Assembly (NCBI GenBank): GCA_963855995.1
Contig: OY979717.1
Location: 51,467,140-51,531,139 of the forward strand
DNA: 64,000 nucleotides
Reading direction: 5' to 3'
Origin: Muricea muricata
Taxonomy: Eukaryota; Cnidaria; Anthozoa; Malacalcyonacea; Plexauridae
Below are positions 1-12,113 of the stretch, piece after piece. The translations under genes were made by a program, and so were the position numbers. Under the pieces are notes generated by a model. It did not search any database. It was not told the DNA's origin and saw only the letters and a list, made by a program, of their open reading frames with translations. Each line of letters begins with the position of its first letter. The first letter of the stretch is position 1.

Positions 1-283
1 TGTCATGCGTTTGATAATTTTGTCGCATTTGGTCGACTTTTTTGTCACCAACAAAAGTGAATATGATTGGATCACCTAAAGATCTATCGATTATATATAT
101 TGAGCATCAAATGAATTGGTTTATATAAACATATCAAGAGTACATATCCTTTGTCACGACTGTATGTGGCAGCGGAGTTGACCATCTCCTTGTACAAAAT
201 AGTCAAATATATAAAACCTTGTCATAATTGCATGTACATCAGTTTCATCAAAATGTTCACCTCAGTAGTTTTTATTTTCTTAG

Positions 284-3200
284 ACGATGGACCATCACTG
301 GGTCGAGGGTAACTGTTCAGGAAAATGTCGAAAATGTTGCAAGACGATTAAGAATAGTCACTCGCTGTCAGGATTACACTGCGCCTGGTGTCATATTACG
401 GTAGGTACCATGGCGCGCGGGTGTTGCTCCAGTAGGTCAATTTCTAAATTTCGTGTGCACACGCAGCGCCTAATTTAGTGAACTTAAATGCTTGGTATTC
501 TCTTTATATCGCAAAATTCATCTTTTGCAGTACAATTTTGCAGTGTCATTCATGAACTTGATACACCGTACTATTTTTATGTTTGTGACAATATGACAAC
601 TCCCTCTGATAGCCTTATTAAACCACGCGTCTCCCATGAAGTACAATCATTAAAATTTTTGCTTATTTGTAGATTCACAATAAATGTGTTTCGCAAACGC
701 GTTTGGAATGCGATCTTGGCGAACACCGTATTCATATTTTGCCACCAACGAGTATTCATCCTGCTGGCATGGTGAGTTTCAGCGAAATGCGAACGAGTTT
801 CGACAACGATATTCAGTAGGGGGATTATTCTTTTATGTTACGACCAAGAATGTTCCGTTGTTTGATCGCAGTCCCAAATTTTTGATGAGATTAAAGGTGG
901 ACATTTGTGACTGGTAACATGAGAGAATAATCCAATGTCACTCGAACCTAGTCCTCATAGCACAAGTCAACACTCTCGAGAAAGCGGTTCCTCAATAAGG
1001 GCGAGTACTAGTGGAACGGTGGCTATAAGTAATATGTTGTTGCTTGTGGCGAATCTGAAAAATAAAACATTTGTTTTTATTTGCTCTAAATATATATTTG
1101 ATTACTTATGTAGAACAAGTGCAAAGGAAACGACAAGGATGCGTCTCGATCGACCAGCAATACAGTTTTAAACTTGGACGGAATGCCAATACAGGTAATT
1201 TTTAACCACGATTGGGAGGGACACATGCTACGGGACTGGCGCTTGTACTTTCTCTCTTGCATCGGTGACCGTGGTATGGTCAAGACAGTTACAATGCATG
1301 GGAACTGTGCCCACCATTGCAGTTTGTGTGTTTTTTGCAGTATTAGGACAAGTTGCATTTGTAGAGGTGCAGCCGTTGTAGAATATTTTTAAGACACATT
1401 GTGTTTCTTGCAATCTAGGTGACTCCTGCTCCTAATACACATCCTCTTGCTATATTTATTAACCCAAAAAGTGGCGGCGGCCAAGGAACGAGGTATGAAC
1501 GAATCAAATATGAGGTTTAGGGCATTTCTATACGATACCTGATTGACTTTCTTTCCTTGCTGATCATGCAGTTTGCAGTAGCTTGTAGTTATTTGTATAT
1601 TCATAATATACAGTATTGTACTTGCAATTACATGACTGCAAGGTTAAAAATTATAAGCTGATAAGAAACAGGATGCAACATTGCTCCTGATTGCCAACAA
1701 TATTTCTCGACATTGCTACACCTGCAGGCTGATCCGGGTAAATCATTCTAGTAGAAAGTTGTGGTCGTAATGTGAAACAGGTGTATATACGCAACAGTTT
1801 TATTCAAGCCCGTAGGTTGATATTTCTTTCCCGTTTAGATTACTGTGGAAATTTCAATACCTTCTGAATCCTAGACAAGTCTTCAATCTTGCAGACGCCG
1901 GGCCAACACCAGGGTGAGTTCTGAACCCAGTCATTGTCATGAACTGTATAGAATATTATGTAGGAAATATGATGGCTGTGCTCCAGACATGCGCCGTTAA
2001 CATTATTCTGCTTTGCGAGAGACGAGATAAGGTAATTGAGCGTTGACCTTTCTCACAGTGGCGGATCCAGGGTAAGTCAAAATAAATTATAGCAGCTCAA
2101 TTTTAAATTCAAAATAACTTTATAACAATGTCATTAGTTATGAATTTCAAAAGAATAAAATCTAACCAATGAAGTTGCTTTGAAGGTATTTTAAAATGTA
2201 AATATATCCTAGAATGAGCTGTGGTAATTTATTTTGACTTACGCTAGATCCGCCACTGCTTTCTCATGTTGGGTTTACGCTTCTATTTTGGAGGCACTTG
2301 AGTTTGCAAGCATAAGCGCTATAGTATTGCTATATTAGTAATAGCAAATTAACAATTCCAACTTTCAAAAGTCGTTTTTTTACTGTGCTTAGTTTGTATA
2401 CATTTTCTGTATATAGCAGGAAATGTGTACACCCCACATGGAGAGTAATTAGACCAATTTTCTGTAATTATACCGATATTACCATACAGTAGCCCATTGA
2501 TGACATGGACTTTGTAATGCGCGATTTCCGTGTTAAACTAAATTTCAATTCATAAAAAATGAATGGTTCACTACAGCTAGAAAGAACGTTTGGAATTCCT
2601 ATATTTTGGTCGCGCTAAAAAGTGTGGAAAATATAGCTTCGTAAACATCGCAAATTTTGCAATCTCAAATCGCCTCAAAAATGGCAACAATTTCCACACG
2701 TAGTATACAACTACATTGAAGAATCTGTAAACTTTGCCAGTCTAAACTTTTTCTACCAAATTTTGCAATTTTGCTATTCAAATTGTCTATTGTAGGCTAA
2801 AGTTTTTCTCGAGTGTGCCGAATTTTCATATCTTGTGTTGCGGAGGAGATGGAACTGCTGGATGGGTGTTGCAAGCTCTGGGTATGTTACTGTAAAATGG
2901 TGTCTTAGGCAGGTGTAGAAAAACCTTCAAACTTCAATGGAACTTTATCGTTATTCACTTTACTTTATTTTATTTTACTTTATATTTCCTCCCCTGCACT
3001 TGTTCCCTTGTGACGGCAATTTAAATTTCTCGCTCTATTTTCTACATATTTCGTCACATTTATTTATGACACAATAGACCATGTACATATGTAATACATT
3101 TCCAGATAAACTTGGCATGTCGCAGTTGCCTCCTGTTGCTATTTTACCACTCGGTAAGTGCTTATATATAAATATGCTATGCTGATCCATGCTGATTATA

Positions 3201-6200
3201 ACTTTTGGGATATACGCGTCGTCGTTCAAGAAAGTGTTTCACCCTGAGATCGTGGGTTTGGACTTTGATCATGAATTTGGACTTTGATCATGACTTTGGA
3301 CTTTGATCATGACTTTGGACTTTGGACGCATTTGTGAAAAGAGTCGTGTGAACGCTCTGCCGAAACTCTTTCCTTTCTTGTGCTATCCGGTTATTAACAT
3401 TGGAAATTTTGACATCATGTTTTTAGGATTATTCTTTTTAGTTAGATATGACTCTGATATGTACTTTACAGTACTTTATTATGTCAAATTCCTTCAAGAT
3501 TTTCATTATTTTTTATTCATATAAAGTGAAATGATCCCGATAACTAATTTTGTTTAGTTTTCAGATTGAAATTAGATTTATATAGAATTACTTCTTCCTA
3601 TCTCCAAGGATGCTTGTGAAGTAGAATTGATTATAAGCTGTCAACATTTTCATAATAACTTTATAACAAGTTGTTGAGAGAGAAAATTGGCGCTGTTTAT
3701 CGGATGCAGGCGTTCTACTGCATCTCCGAATCATCTCACTATAATTACCTTAAAGTAGTACTAGCCTGTTGATAATACTTTTACTTCTTTTCATTATATA
3801 CTGCATGCGAGCAAAAAGCTGCGTAGATTTTGAACTAATATCTGTGTTTAATTCATTTCAACTAGGGACTGGAAACGATTTATCCCGTTGTCTTCGTTGG
3901 GGCGGAGGTAAGACAAGATATACTGTACGTGGGGAAGCGTTATGTATACACGAGTTTCTAAGTCAATGGGCTTGAAATTAAAGACCTTGCAATTTTGTGG
4001 CACACGCAAGCAAGATTCTATTTCTAAAAATATGCAAATAGATTAAGAAGTTCACAAGTTGCACATATTCGTTTCGAATTACACGTCAAAATAATGTTTT
4101 AATTGTTTAGGTTACGAAGGACAGCGACTTTCGAAAATTTTAAGTTTAGTGGAAAACAGCACTGTTGTCACCTTGGACAGGTTGGTATACAATTAACCTT
4201 GGTAGTCACAGTATGTATTTTTTCAAATTACTATGTTATAAAATATGTATTTGATTTGTTAATATGCTCTTTGTTGGATAATCTTTTTGTAGATTTGTTA
4301 GTATTAGGGAATTTGCATAAAGACAAATTAATCACATTTTTATAACATTCGTCAACATTGTTCATATTTACTGTACAGGTGGGAGATTTCCGTTCAACAT
4401 ACAGATGAGTCGGATATAGCCGACCAGATGCCGTTAAACATCATCAATAACTACTGTTCAATTGGGGTGGTAAGTGTAATACATGACTCTGTTTAGGGTA
4501 GTAGTAAATGATTTGGAATATGAATGAATAATTTATTTACCCACGTATCACTAAAGAGCTAAAAAACTCGTTTGGCAAACGATTTCTCTTTATGACACAA
4601 ACAAGCAAGAAAGCACAAGTTTCGAAAACAATTAATGCTAAGAAGTTTACATTGTGTGTCGGAAGTGGGAAAATGATTTATTTTTGTAAACGGTTTTACA
4701 ATAGTGTACCAATGAAGCGTGGGTTTTTACTCTCACTGCACAGCTATTTATGTAAAACAGTGCAGGTCAAAAACCTTCCTGAAAAACAGGCTTGAGTATG
4801 ATAATTTTGCCCTACTAGGATGCTTCGGTTTCTCTCAATTTCCATCTTCAACGCCAAGCACATCCGGAGAAGTTTAAGAGCAGGTACTGTACATACAAGT
4901 TATATTAAGCTCACTCGCCATCAGGGCTTGTAGTAACTGATAACTGGCAGGGCTTCGACAATTTCGGGTTTTGTTTTCATGTTTTAAGCAATTATCCTGC
5001 GCGTAATAAACTAGTCCCCAATCGAGCTCCAACCATAGCTGCAAAGCCAATCATATTTCATGACTTTATGGCGTGAAAGTGTATTGTAACTAACTTTCGG
5101 CTCCACTGCTACGATCCTGCAAGCATGTTGGATTATAATGTCAGAAACGATATCCAAGATTTTGAAAGGTAAAAATAATGGTGAATACTGAGAGAAGCAG
5201 AGGAACCCTACTGCTGAATCCGCCTTAAGATCGCGCATCAGAACTCGTATTTAGACTAACCAAACGATCATTTGAAGCTCTTTTATAGTAAGCTTGGAAA
5301 AGTTTTACAGGAAACTGAAGTCCGAAAGCGTTTTTTGTAGGAAGCCGTGCTTGCATGGACTGAATTAAACATTTGAAATTTTCTACTAATATTTTGCTTG
5401 TTTCTTGATGATGTCCAGGTTCATGAATAAGTTCCGTTATTTTGAGTATGGTACAACAGAGAACTTTTCTGCCACGTGTAAGAATCTTCATGAAAACCTT
5501 GAACTCATCGTAAGTATATCATTACAGTACTTAAAAAGTAGATTTCGTTGGATAAGAAGTGTCAGTGATGTGAAAAGAACATTAGGACCTGTGTCAGGTT
5601 AAGTAGTGACCGCATGGATATTACCAGTTCAACTGGGGACGAATCTCAAACATTGAGCTCGCTTAAAGTTGATGAGAAAATGGAGCGTAGTGTAGATAAC
5701 ACGTTCTGACAGCGATGCTGCAGGAAGGCGCGAATAGGCGAACCAGCATGGCGGCCTAGCGGTGTTTGTTGCACCTAAAAGTGTTTCTTCAGTAAAAATT
5801 AATTGAAAACACTGCTTGTACTAGCAAAAAACGCTTGATCTAGAGTTCCAAGATGTACTACTACCTTCGTGCGAGTTTAGTTAAGCGAGTTTAGTTCTCG
5901 CAAAGCATTATTGCAATTGCAAAGATTTTGATCGTTAAGCCAGGTTCTTGATCAGTACCAATTGTGTACAGTATGTATGACGAGACAATTTTCCACAAAT
6001 GAGGGCCAGTTTACAGTACATTGAGACGAGTTACTCACGCAGAAAGGACAAACGAACAACCTGCTGAGGCTTCATGCCAAAATATCGCCTTGGTATATAA
6101 ACATGTAATTAGATTAAGCGGCAAGAATTCTTGGAAAACTTGTCTAATTAACTTCTAAGCTAGATTAAGCGACAAGAATTCTTGGAAAACTTTCGTATTT

Positions 6201-9200
6201 TCTGGTGAACATTTGAGCTAGTGTATTTGAAATGCAAGGTACATCCATTCGACCTCGTCTTGGCCTGGTAAAGTTTCCACAATACCGTATCAATATCAAA
6301 TTGCAGTAACCAGTATGAGGATTATTTGCTTGGATTCCCGTCTCCACATACAGTCCCCATTTACATACAAGCTCTAGATATACGTCGTGATACTGCAGTA
6401 AAACTGTTGTTTGTAATTATAATTTATTGTTTTAGTGCGACGGTAAGAAATTGGATCTTGCATCTGGTCCAAGTTTAGAAGGCATTGCGATTCTGAACAT
6501 TCCCAGTTATGCTAGTGGAACAAATCCTTGGGGAGAAGTTGATAAAAAGAGAGCAAGAAAACGAAATAAGAAAGCAAAATGTAATGGAAAAGATGATTAT
6601 GACTGGGCTGAACAAGGTAGATTCTACTATTTAAACTTTTTTTGGAATACATAAAGGAGCGCACGCAAAAATGTAAATGAATTAAGTTGATGTCTAATTA
6701 CATAGAATACACACAGAAATTCATCCTCTTCCTCATAGAAATGAGCCTCTTTAGGTGTCTGCCCGCCGTCAACATCAGTGAACGCCAGCTACTTCTGTAC
6801 TATTGACTGCATCAATCGCTTGCTCAACCTCTTCTCCTGGTCGATCTCTCTCTACCTCTTATTGACCATCATCCTGTTGATTCTTCATACAGTTCTCCCC
6901 GTAGTTTTGTTGTTTCCGCGTGGCCCTTCCTAATTGCCCGCAATCCCCGCTGCGGTCAGCGAACTGGAACATGATGATCTTGTGTATATGAGTCAGGTCA
7001 AACTATGCTGGCGTGTCTTGGTCTACATGCCATCTCTGTATCACAAATATCTGGCTTCGTCAATTTCATACGCAAATGACGTTTTAAAATCCCAGAAAGT
7101 CACAGCTCTTTTAGGTGGCTACAACACCTTTCTGTGAACACGAACTTTAAGTGTTGCATGGGAATAAAAAAGTTACTAAATATCTTAAAAAGATTTACTA
7201 AAGACCATTTACATTTTTGATTATATACGCTCTATGTTTACATGCACGTTAAACGTATCACATGCTGAGTATACAGTATGCCTCCTCTAAGTGTGCTTTT
7301 TCGAAAATAACTATTTCATCCATGAAATATAATAGACCTTTCCGGTAATTACGTCACAGCTAACACTGTTTTCAATTTAAGGCCACCTTAAATACAATGG
7401 ATTTTAATTATTCTCACAGGCTATGGTCAGAGGCGCAGGACATCCTTCGTCAACACATGCATAAAAAAGAATTTTGGATTTTGACTATTAAACATGGAAA
7501 TAAGCTTGAACACGAAAACGAGGCTGAGGGTCATGACCCCTCATAGTCCGGTCGCTTAGCGGCAAAAATTTGCAAGATCTGTACAAAGCGGACAAAGTCA
7601 GTATTTCTTTCCCCGCGACTCCTAAGTCAAATTGAAATGTTTTTGGGGGTGTAATGAAGATATTCACAAAATTTATCATCCCGGGGGGGAGTTCCGTTTT
7701 TGAAATAACGGTTCGGGATGCTTGTTCATGTTTTACTCAATCATTGTATTTAATAATAAGGTGTTGGGATATTGTTCAAAGACATGGACTTGACAACAGA
7801 TAAATGGGCATATAAAATTTCCTGTTTGATGTTCTCACATTAAATATCATTGACTGGCAGAGAAACATTGCCAACCGTTAACGTACCACCTCACTGTGGT
7901 AACACCCCCCTAACTTGAAAATTTTGGGCACCCGTTCTTGTAGAGGGGGTGCCCAAGATTGTACTCGCCAGTACAGATCGTTTGGTTAAGCGACCTCACT
8001 ATCAGCCTCGGTTTCGTGTTTAAGCTTATTTCCACATTTATTGGTCAAAATCCATAATTCTTTTTTATGCATGTGTTGACGAAGGATGTCCTGCGCCTCT
8101 GACCATAGCCTGTGAGAAATAAACTGAAAATCCACTGTATTTAAGGTGGCCCTAAATTGAAAACTGTGACATAATTACTGGAAAGGTCTATTAATATTCG
8201 TTCTAGATATTGGAGATGGTCTTATTGAAGTTGTTGGTTTTGAAAATGCTCTGTATGTGGGACAAATCATTGCTGGGATGAGGGCGCATGCACTCCGACT
8301 AGCTCAATGTTCCACCATCAAAATAATGTAAGTTATATGTGCTACTCATTTTATATAGCAGCATTTGATTGGCTAGGGATTAAAAGACAATAGAGAGCTC
8401 ACAAAAATGAATACGAAGTATTATGAATACGAAGCCATTTTATGGTTCAAATTTCAGTTATCGTGTTAAAATTTATTTACATTTGAATTGTCATGTAACT
8501 GAGAATATATTTCAACGTACCCACACAATATTTTTTTAGTACCTTTAATGTAAGTTAATTTAAAACTATTGACATTCCCACATCGGGATTTTTAATGACA
8601 ATTTACAATTGCTGTAGATTAGTTTGCTAAGCTGAGCTACACTAAGATTATCATGTTATTACTAGCAACTAAGATTAGAAAGTAAATTATTTATTTCCTC
8701 CTATAAGTCTTGCTTGTAATTTAAATTTGAAATGTTTTAGATTACCTGTCGATTTTAATTTCTCGTCCAATACATTCCAAATTTTGGTTCCCCTGTATTT
8801 AAATGTTCTTTGACCGGTTGCAGTCTGATAAGGAGGATACATGATCATATTTGCCAACATTTCCCACTATAACCCTCGCGGCGTAATTCTGAATTAACTG
8901 GAAAGTAGTTTACGTTTAGTTAAATATGCGGTGAATTTATTTAGAACGACTTTATCACAAACGTTTGAAAGGGCTGTCAATAGTGATACTAAACGGCTTT
9001 CAGAGGCGATCTTATAATCGCCATCTTGTTCGGAATCACTTTCTCGAGTTTCCAGGTTGAAGGATACTTAGATGAATTCACGGAACAATTTATTGGATCT
9101 ATGAGAGGATGTGGGATAACGTTAAGCGAGTCTTTCAGAAATCGAAAGCTTATTTTGTCCGGTCCTGGAGCTTTGCGGGACGTGATTTCCAAGATTATTC

Positions 9201-10514
9201 TTCGTACCTCATTGGGAGTAACGTGTCTCAGTTGGAACATTTCCTGCGAGGTTATATGATTGTAGGTTGTTGATACTTGGGGGGGGGGTTATTAAAATTT
9301 TATTTCCTTCAGCTAATTTCCTAACTTTACCTGCTGTTATTCTTCCTACTGAAGTGAAATAAGTGGTAAACACCTCAGCTATTCTTCTATGATCACTTTG
9401 ATAACAGAGTTTAGTAGATTATTTTGCGGGAATGCGGCTCTTAAGCACCTTTTTTAACACGAATAAACATTTCAATTTTTGTTCTATTATTTTTGTTGTA
9501 GAACTAAGAAATTGTTCCCAGTCCAAGTCGACGGCGAACCTTGGATGCAGGCTCCAGCGACTGTAAGTCTTTGTACAAAGTAGTTCCTACTTTGTTTTTA
9601 ACCCTGAATGTCTCTACTCAACCTTGTTGTGATGTCTTTATCTAAAACCATCAACACAGCATTTTCAACGCAAGTACTGTAACACCTTGTACCAAATCTT
9701 CTAAACATTTGCCTTAAAAATTCTCTAATACTTTTTTCTTGACTTTTGACCGATAAAACACGTTTCAAAAGTTTAACCCAGGATAATCTGCAAATTATAC
9801 AGGGCATTGGAAATAAAAATTAGGTTTGACTCATTTGAAAGAACCGTTAACCGTTGCAGATTTTTCGTATCAAGCTGTTGGAATTGTCTGCCATCTTGGA
9901 TGAATTTTCTGTCTCATTACATGACGTCACAAGTGGGATAAGCCTTAAAAATTACAAGTAATAAAAGCAATTAAAAAACAATAGTCGTAATGCGTGAAAT
10001 CAAAATATCTTGCCAATAACTAAATGTCGCTTGATCCCGCTTGTGACAAAACATGCATATCATTGAAAATCAAAGATGGTGGACATTTGGTATGTTTCAG
10101 TTGAAATATCTCAAGGATCAAGCAAGAATGAGTAAACAATATTTTTGTTGTCAATACCCTTTAAACAATCATTTCGCAAATTGGTTGCTTTTATGGTGTC
10201 TGTATATATAATTAGTGGACTGCCTTCGCCACTGCCTTGTCCGCATTATTCAAACCGACAATGTACCATGATTTTTTATAGATGGTCTGATATAGAATAC
10301 ATCTCAGGTTGTCATTGTCAGTCAACAGATTTGCTTTTAGGAGACCTGTTTCATGCAAGTTTAAGGCATTGAATCTCTCGTGTCTTCGTTTCAGATTAAT
10401 ATCTCACATTTTAACCAAGTGCCGATGCTTCAAGGGCCGCTTCCTTCGAAGAAAGGTTTCTTTTCGAGACGTAAAGGAGAATTAGTTGAACAGGATTTAG
10501 AGACAGAATTGTGA
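284..10514 (+). CDS. DGKA/B/G-like: Type I diacylglycerol kinase (DGK alpha/beta/gamma-like), 3' 16 exons
   Basis: Converts diacylglycerol plus ATP to phosphatidic acid, ending DAG signalling at membranes. Exons read from GT-AG junctions: 284-400, 673-771, 1114-1194, 1419-1492, 1839-1913, 2796-2881, 3106-3153, 3866-3907, 4111-4180, 4379-4469, 4819-4883, 5419-5509, 6436-6616, 8207-8327, 9502-9562, 10395-10514 (TGA stop). They sum to 1422 nt and all phases agree. Exons 1-2 encode the second C1 finger ([23 protein letters not shown]) and the [19 protein letters not shown] linker. The catalytic domain starts at [14 protein letters not shown], has the ATP-binding [10 protein letters not shown], then [18 protein letters not shown], the accessory DASVSLNFH, and [20 protein letters not shown]. 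The tail [19 protein letters not shown] is typical of type I enzymes. N-terminal EF-hand and first C1 exons would lie upstream of the window. Exon borders are inferred without transcript support. Confidence 0.93.
2056..2258. mobile_element. hAT-type MITE in a DGK intron
   Basis: A 203-bp element with inverted ends CAGTGGCGGATCCAG / CTAGATCCGCCACTG. It is flanked by a perfect 8-bp target duplication CTTTCTCA (2048-2055 and 2259-2266), the size made by hAT transposases. No coding capacity. It sits in the intron between exons 1839-1913 and 2796-2881. A second family member, in the opposite orientation, lies at 62831-63032. Confidence 0.9.
3256..3324. repeat. Short tandem repeat in a DGK intron
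   Basis: Several imperfect head-to-tail copies of a unit close to TTTGGACTTTGATCATGAC lie in the intron between exons 3106-3153 and 3866-3907. No function is apparent. Confidence 0.8.
7331..8193. mobile_element. Long-arm foldback/TIR element in a DGK intron
   Basis: About 860 bp with inverted arms of roughly 200-230 bp. The left arm begins AATAGACCTTTCCGGTAATT at 7331 and the right arm ends AATTACTGGAAAGGTCTATT at about 8193. The arms share the tract around the reverse-complementary ATGCATAAAAAAGAATT / AATTCTTTTTTATGCAT. The arms differ at scattered positions, so the insertion is not very recent. No transposase is encoded. The target duplication is not resolved (possibly TA or ATA). The right end stops 14 bp before the acceptor of exon 8207-8327. 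Confidence 0.85.
8680..9490 (-). mobile_element. Antisense LINE (CR1/Jockey-like) relic in a DGK intron
   Basis: Minus-strand translation shows two pieces of a non-LTR reverse transcriptase. At about 8990-9240 is the fingers-region motif [19 protein letters not shown], preceded by [12 protein letters not shown]. At about 8690-8840 is the C-terminal tail with [17 protein letters not shown] and IWNVLD. The core between them is missing. The relic occupies most of the intron upstream of exon 9502-9562; part of it was carried along in the 13.3-16.0 kb duplication. Confidence 0.75.
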
Positions 10515-11752
10515 AGTATGAGAGGCTACATCTTTTCACATTAGCTTTGTTTTAAAGCTGTGCATAATACGAAGTTGTATATAATCGATTTATGCAACTG
10601 GTTCATAAACCAGTGTACATAAAATGTACAGCAGTTATCAAATTAATGTAAAAAATGGTATGGGATTATTAGCACGTAAACTTTCCCATGAAAGTTTCAC
10701 GTAAAAAAACTGGGGATATTAGATTTATTCGCTTTTTCAACAAAACATAAACATCCAAGAAGATAAGAAAAAGTTCCCTGAATACTGTGGATCAGTATTG
10801 CATGGCAGGTTAATAGCACTATAGTATATATTTAATTGAAGAAAATCTTAGTGTATTATATTTTAGTATATTTAACAGGTATTTTAATATAGCAGCAGCG
10901 TATGTAATAGAGCCAGCAGTCTTTGGTGTCTATTTCGTGTGGATCAAACCTACTGGAGTGTGTACAAATATTGTTTATGCATATGCGGGGTCATTTCGCT
11001 GGTTACCCCACAGCACACGTTAAGCAAATCCTATTCATACTGGCAACTTTATTGGTGCAATTTTGTCTATTTTACATTTTACCTATTTTTGCCTCTCGAT
11101 CTATTGTATTAATGTTTGGAAACACCGCGTTGGTTCATGGTGGCAAATAAACTTGATAACTACCTATGTAGTAAACTTACAAGGTCCAAACTATTACCTG
11201 TCTCTAAAAAATCCATTTTGTTTCTCTATCTTGTAAGACGGAATTTCACGTTTCTATCAATACACACAGTCATCACCGTGGAATGTCTCAGTGTATGTAA
11301 AAACAAATGCTTGTAAAGAACAACTTACTTCTCTTAAAGGGCATATGAAGCAGAAAAAACACTGTTTTTCTCAACTTTTTATGACTTGTGATATCCCTCT
11401 ATTCAGAGGGAAATAGTTATTCTTTATTTTTTATTTATTTAAGGCTTTAAAATTTGCCCGTTGTTAGTTGAACTTGAACATGTTCATATTAATAAGGGCA
11501 ACTTTGACGGCTTTAAAAGAGTTAAAATAAAGAATATCATTTCTCTCAGTAGTAGACTGTAAAGAGTCTTAGAGAATTAAAAGACTGGTAATTTTTGCTT
11601 CATTTGCGCTTTAAAAGACATTGGCACTGAAAACTTAGTTTTGCGTCATTTAAAAGAACTTGTAAAATGAATCATGCAAGCGTTTTACAGCTTTTTTATA
11701 TCGATTCTTGAGACATTTTGACAGAGGAATGACCCAGAAACTCGTTTACCAT
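9100..11752. repeat. Segmental duplication, copy A (contains the live DGK 3' exons)
   Basis: From about 9109 (GAGAGGATGT) the sequence matches 13333 onward, covering the LINE fragment, penultimate exon, intron, last exon and 3' flank. The match resumes at 11606-11750 (GCGCTTTAAAAGACATTGGC). Offset to copy B is about 4224 bp at the left and about 4258 bp at the right. Copy A holds about 700 bp (10880-11590) that copy B lacks. Confidence 0.85.
10515..11600 (+). other. DGK 3' UTR and downstream flank
   Basis: AT-rich sequence after the DGK stop. It presumably begins with the 3' UTR, but I could not place a poly(A) site with confidence; there are AATAAA-type hexamers, for example near 11145. The first ~350 bp are repeated at about 14340-14700 in the duplicated copy. 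The short open frames at 10923-11316 resemble no known protein and look like chance. Confidence 0.4.
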
Positions 11753-11780
11753 CTGACATCACGCATTTAGTTGGTTAAAT

Positions 11781-11902
11781 GCCAACCTAAAATGATGAGG
11801 TTTTGTGATTGGCCTTTCGAAACAATGGTCACCATTGTTTCCATTGTTTTGTAATCAACCACTCACAACAAAGCCTGTTGGTATAGTTGATGGCGACCCA
11901 CG
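11781..11902. repeat. Dispersed repeat, copy 1
   Basis: About 120 bp (GCCAACCTAAAATGATGAGG ... CAACCACTCACAACAAAGCC ... TGGCGACCC) closely related to 45902-46042. The coding content is nil. It may be part of a SINE or the end of a larger element; the ends are not defined. Confidence 0.65.
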
Positions 11903-12020
11903 TGGTTCAAGCATTCCGACAAAAATATTACTACAAGTATTTTGAGGTTTCACCATGAGCTTGCATAAGAATTTATCTAAGATGTATCTAACATGTTTCA
12001 GTCAAAACATCTCAAGGACC

Positions 12021-12113
12021 GGGCGGGAGATGGGAAATATGAAGACTGTAAAAGCCGGGGGGTGGGAAATATGAAGACTGTAAAAGCCGGGGGGAATATG
12101 AAAAGACTGTAAA
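12021..12113. repeat. Short tandem repeat (about 32 bp unit, 3 copies)
   Basis: Three imperfect copies containing GGGAAATATGAAGACTGTAA and AAAGCCGGGGGG lie in the intergenic stretch after DGK. The rest of 11900-13330 shows only a G-homopolymer near 12908-12922 and a small inverted repeat at about 12970-13040 (GTGGCTGGAAGTTTC / GAAACTTCCAGCTAC). I see no gene there. Confidence 0.8.

Noticed and set aside
935..1025. An extra DGK exon between 771 and 1114 (Ser/Thr-rich frame)
   Set aside because: Exons 673-771 and 1114-1194 already join in phase 0. The only nearby acceptor (CGAACCTAG) would start a frame with an immediate stop, and the donor is weak.
9598..9807. 69-codon minus-strand frame kept open in both duplication copies (9598-9807 and 13821-14030)
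   Set aside because: Eight amino acid changes between copies, no recognisable domain, and it lies antisense in a DGK intron. Conservation is explained by the duplication itself.
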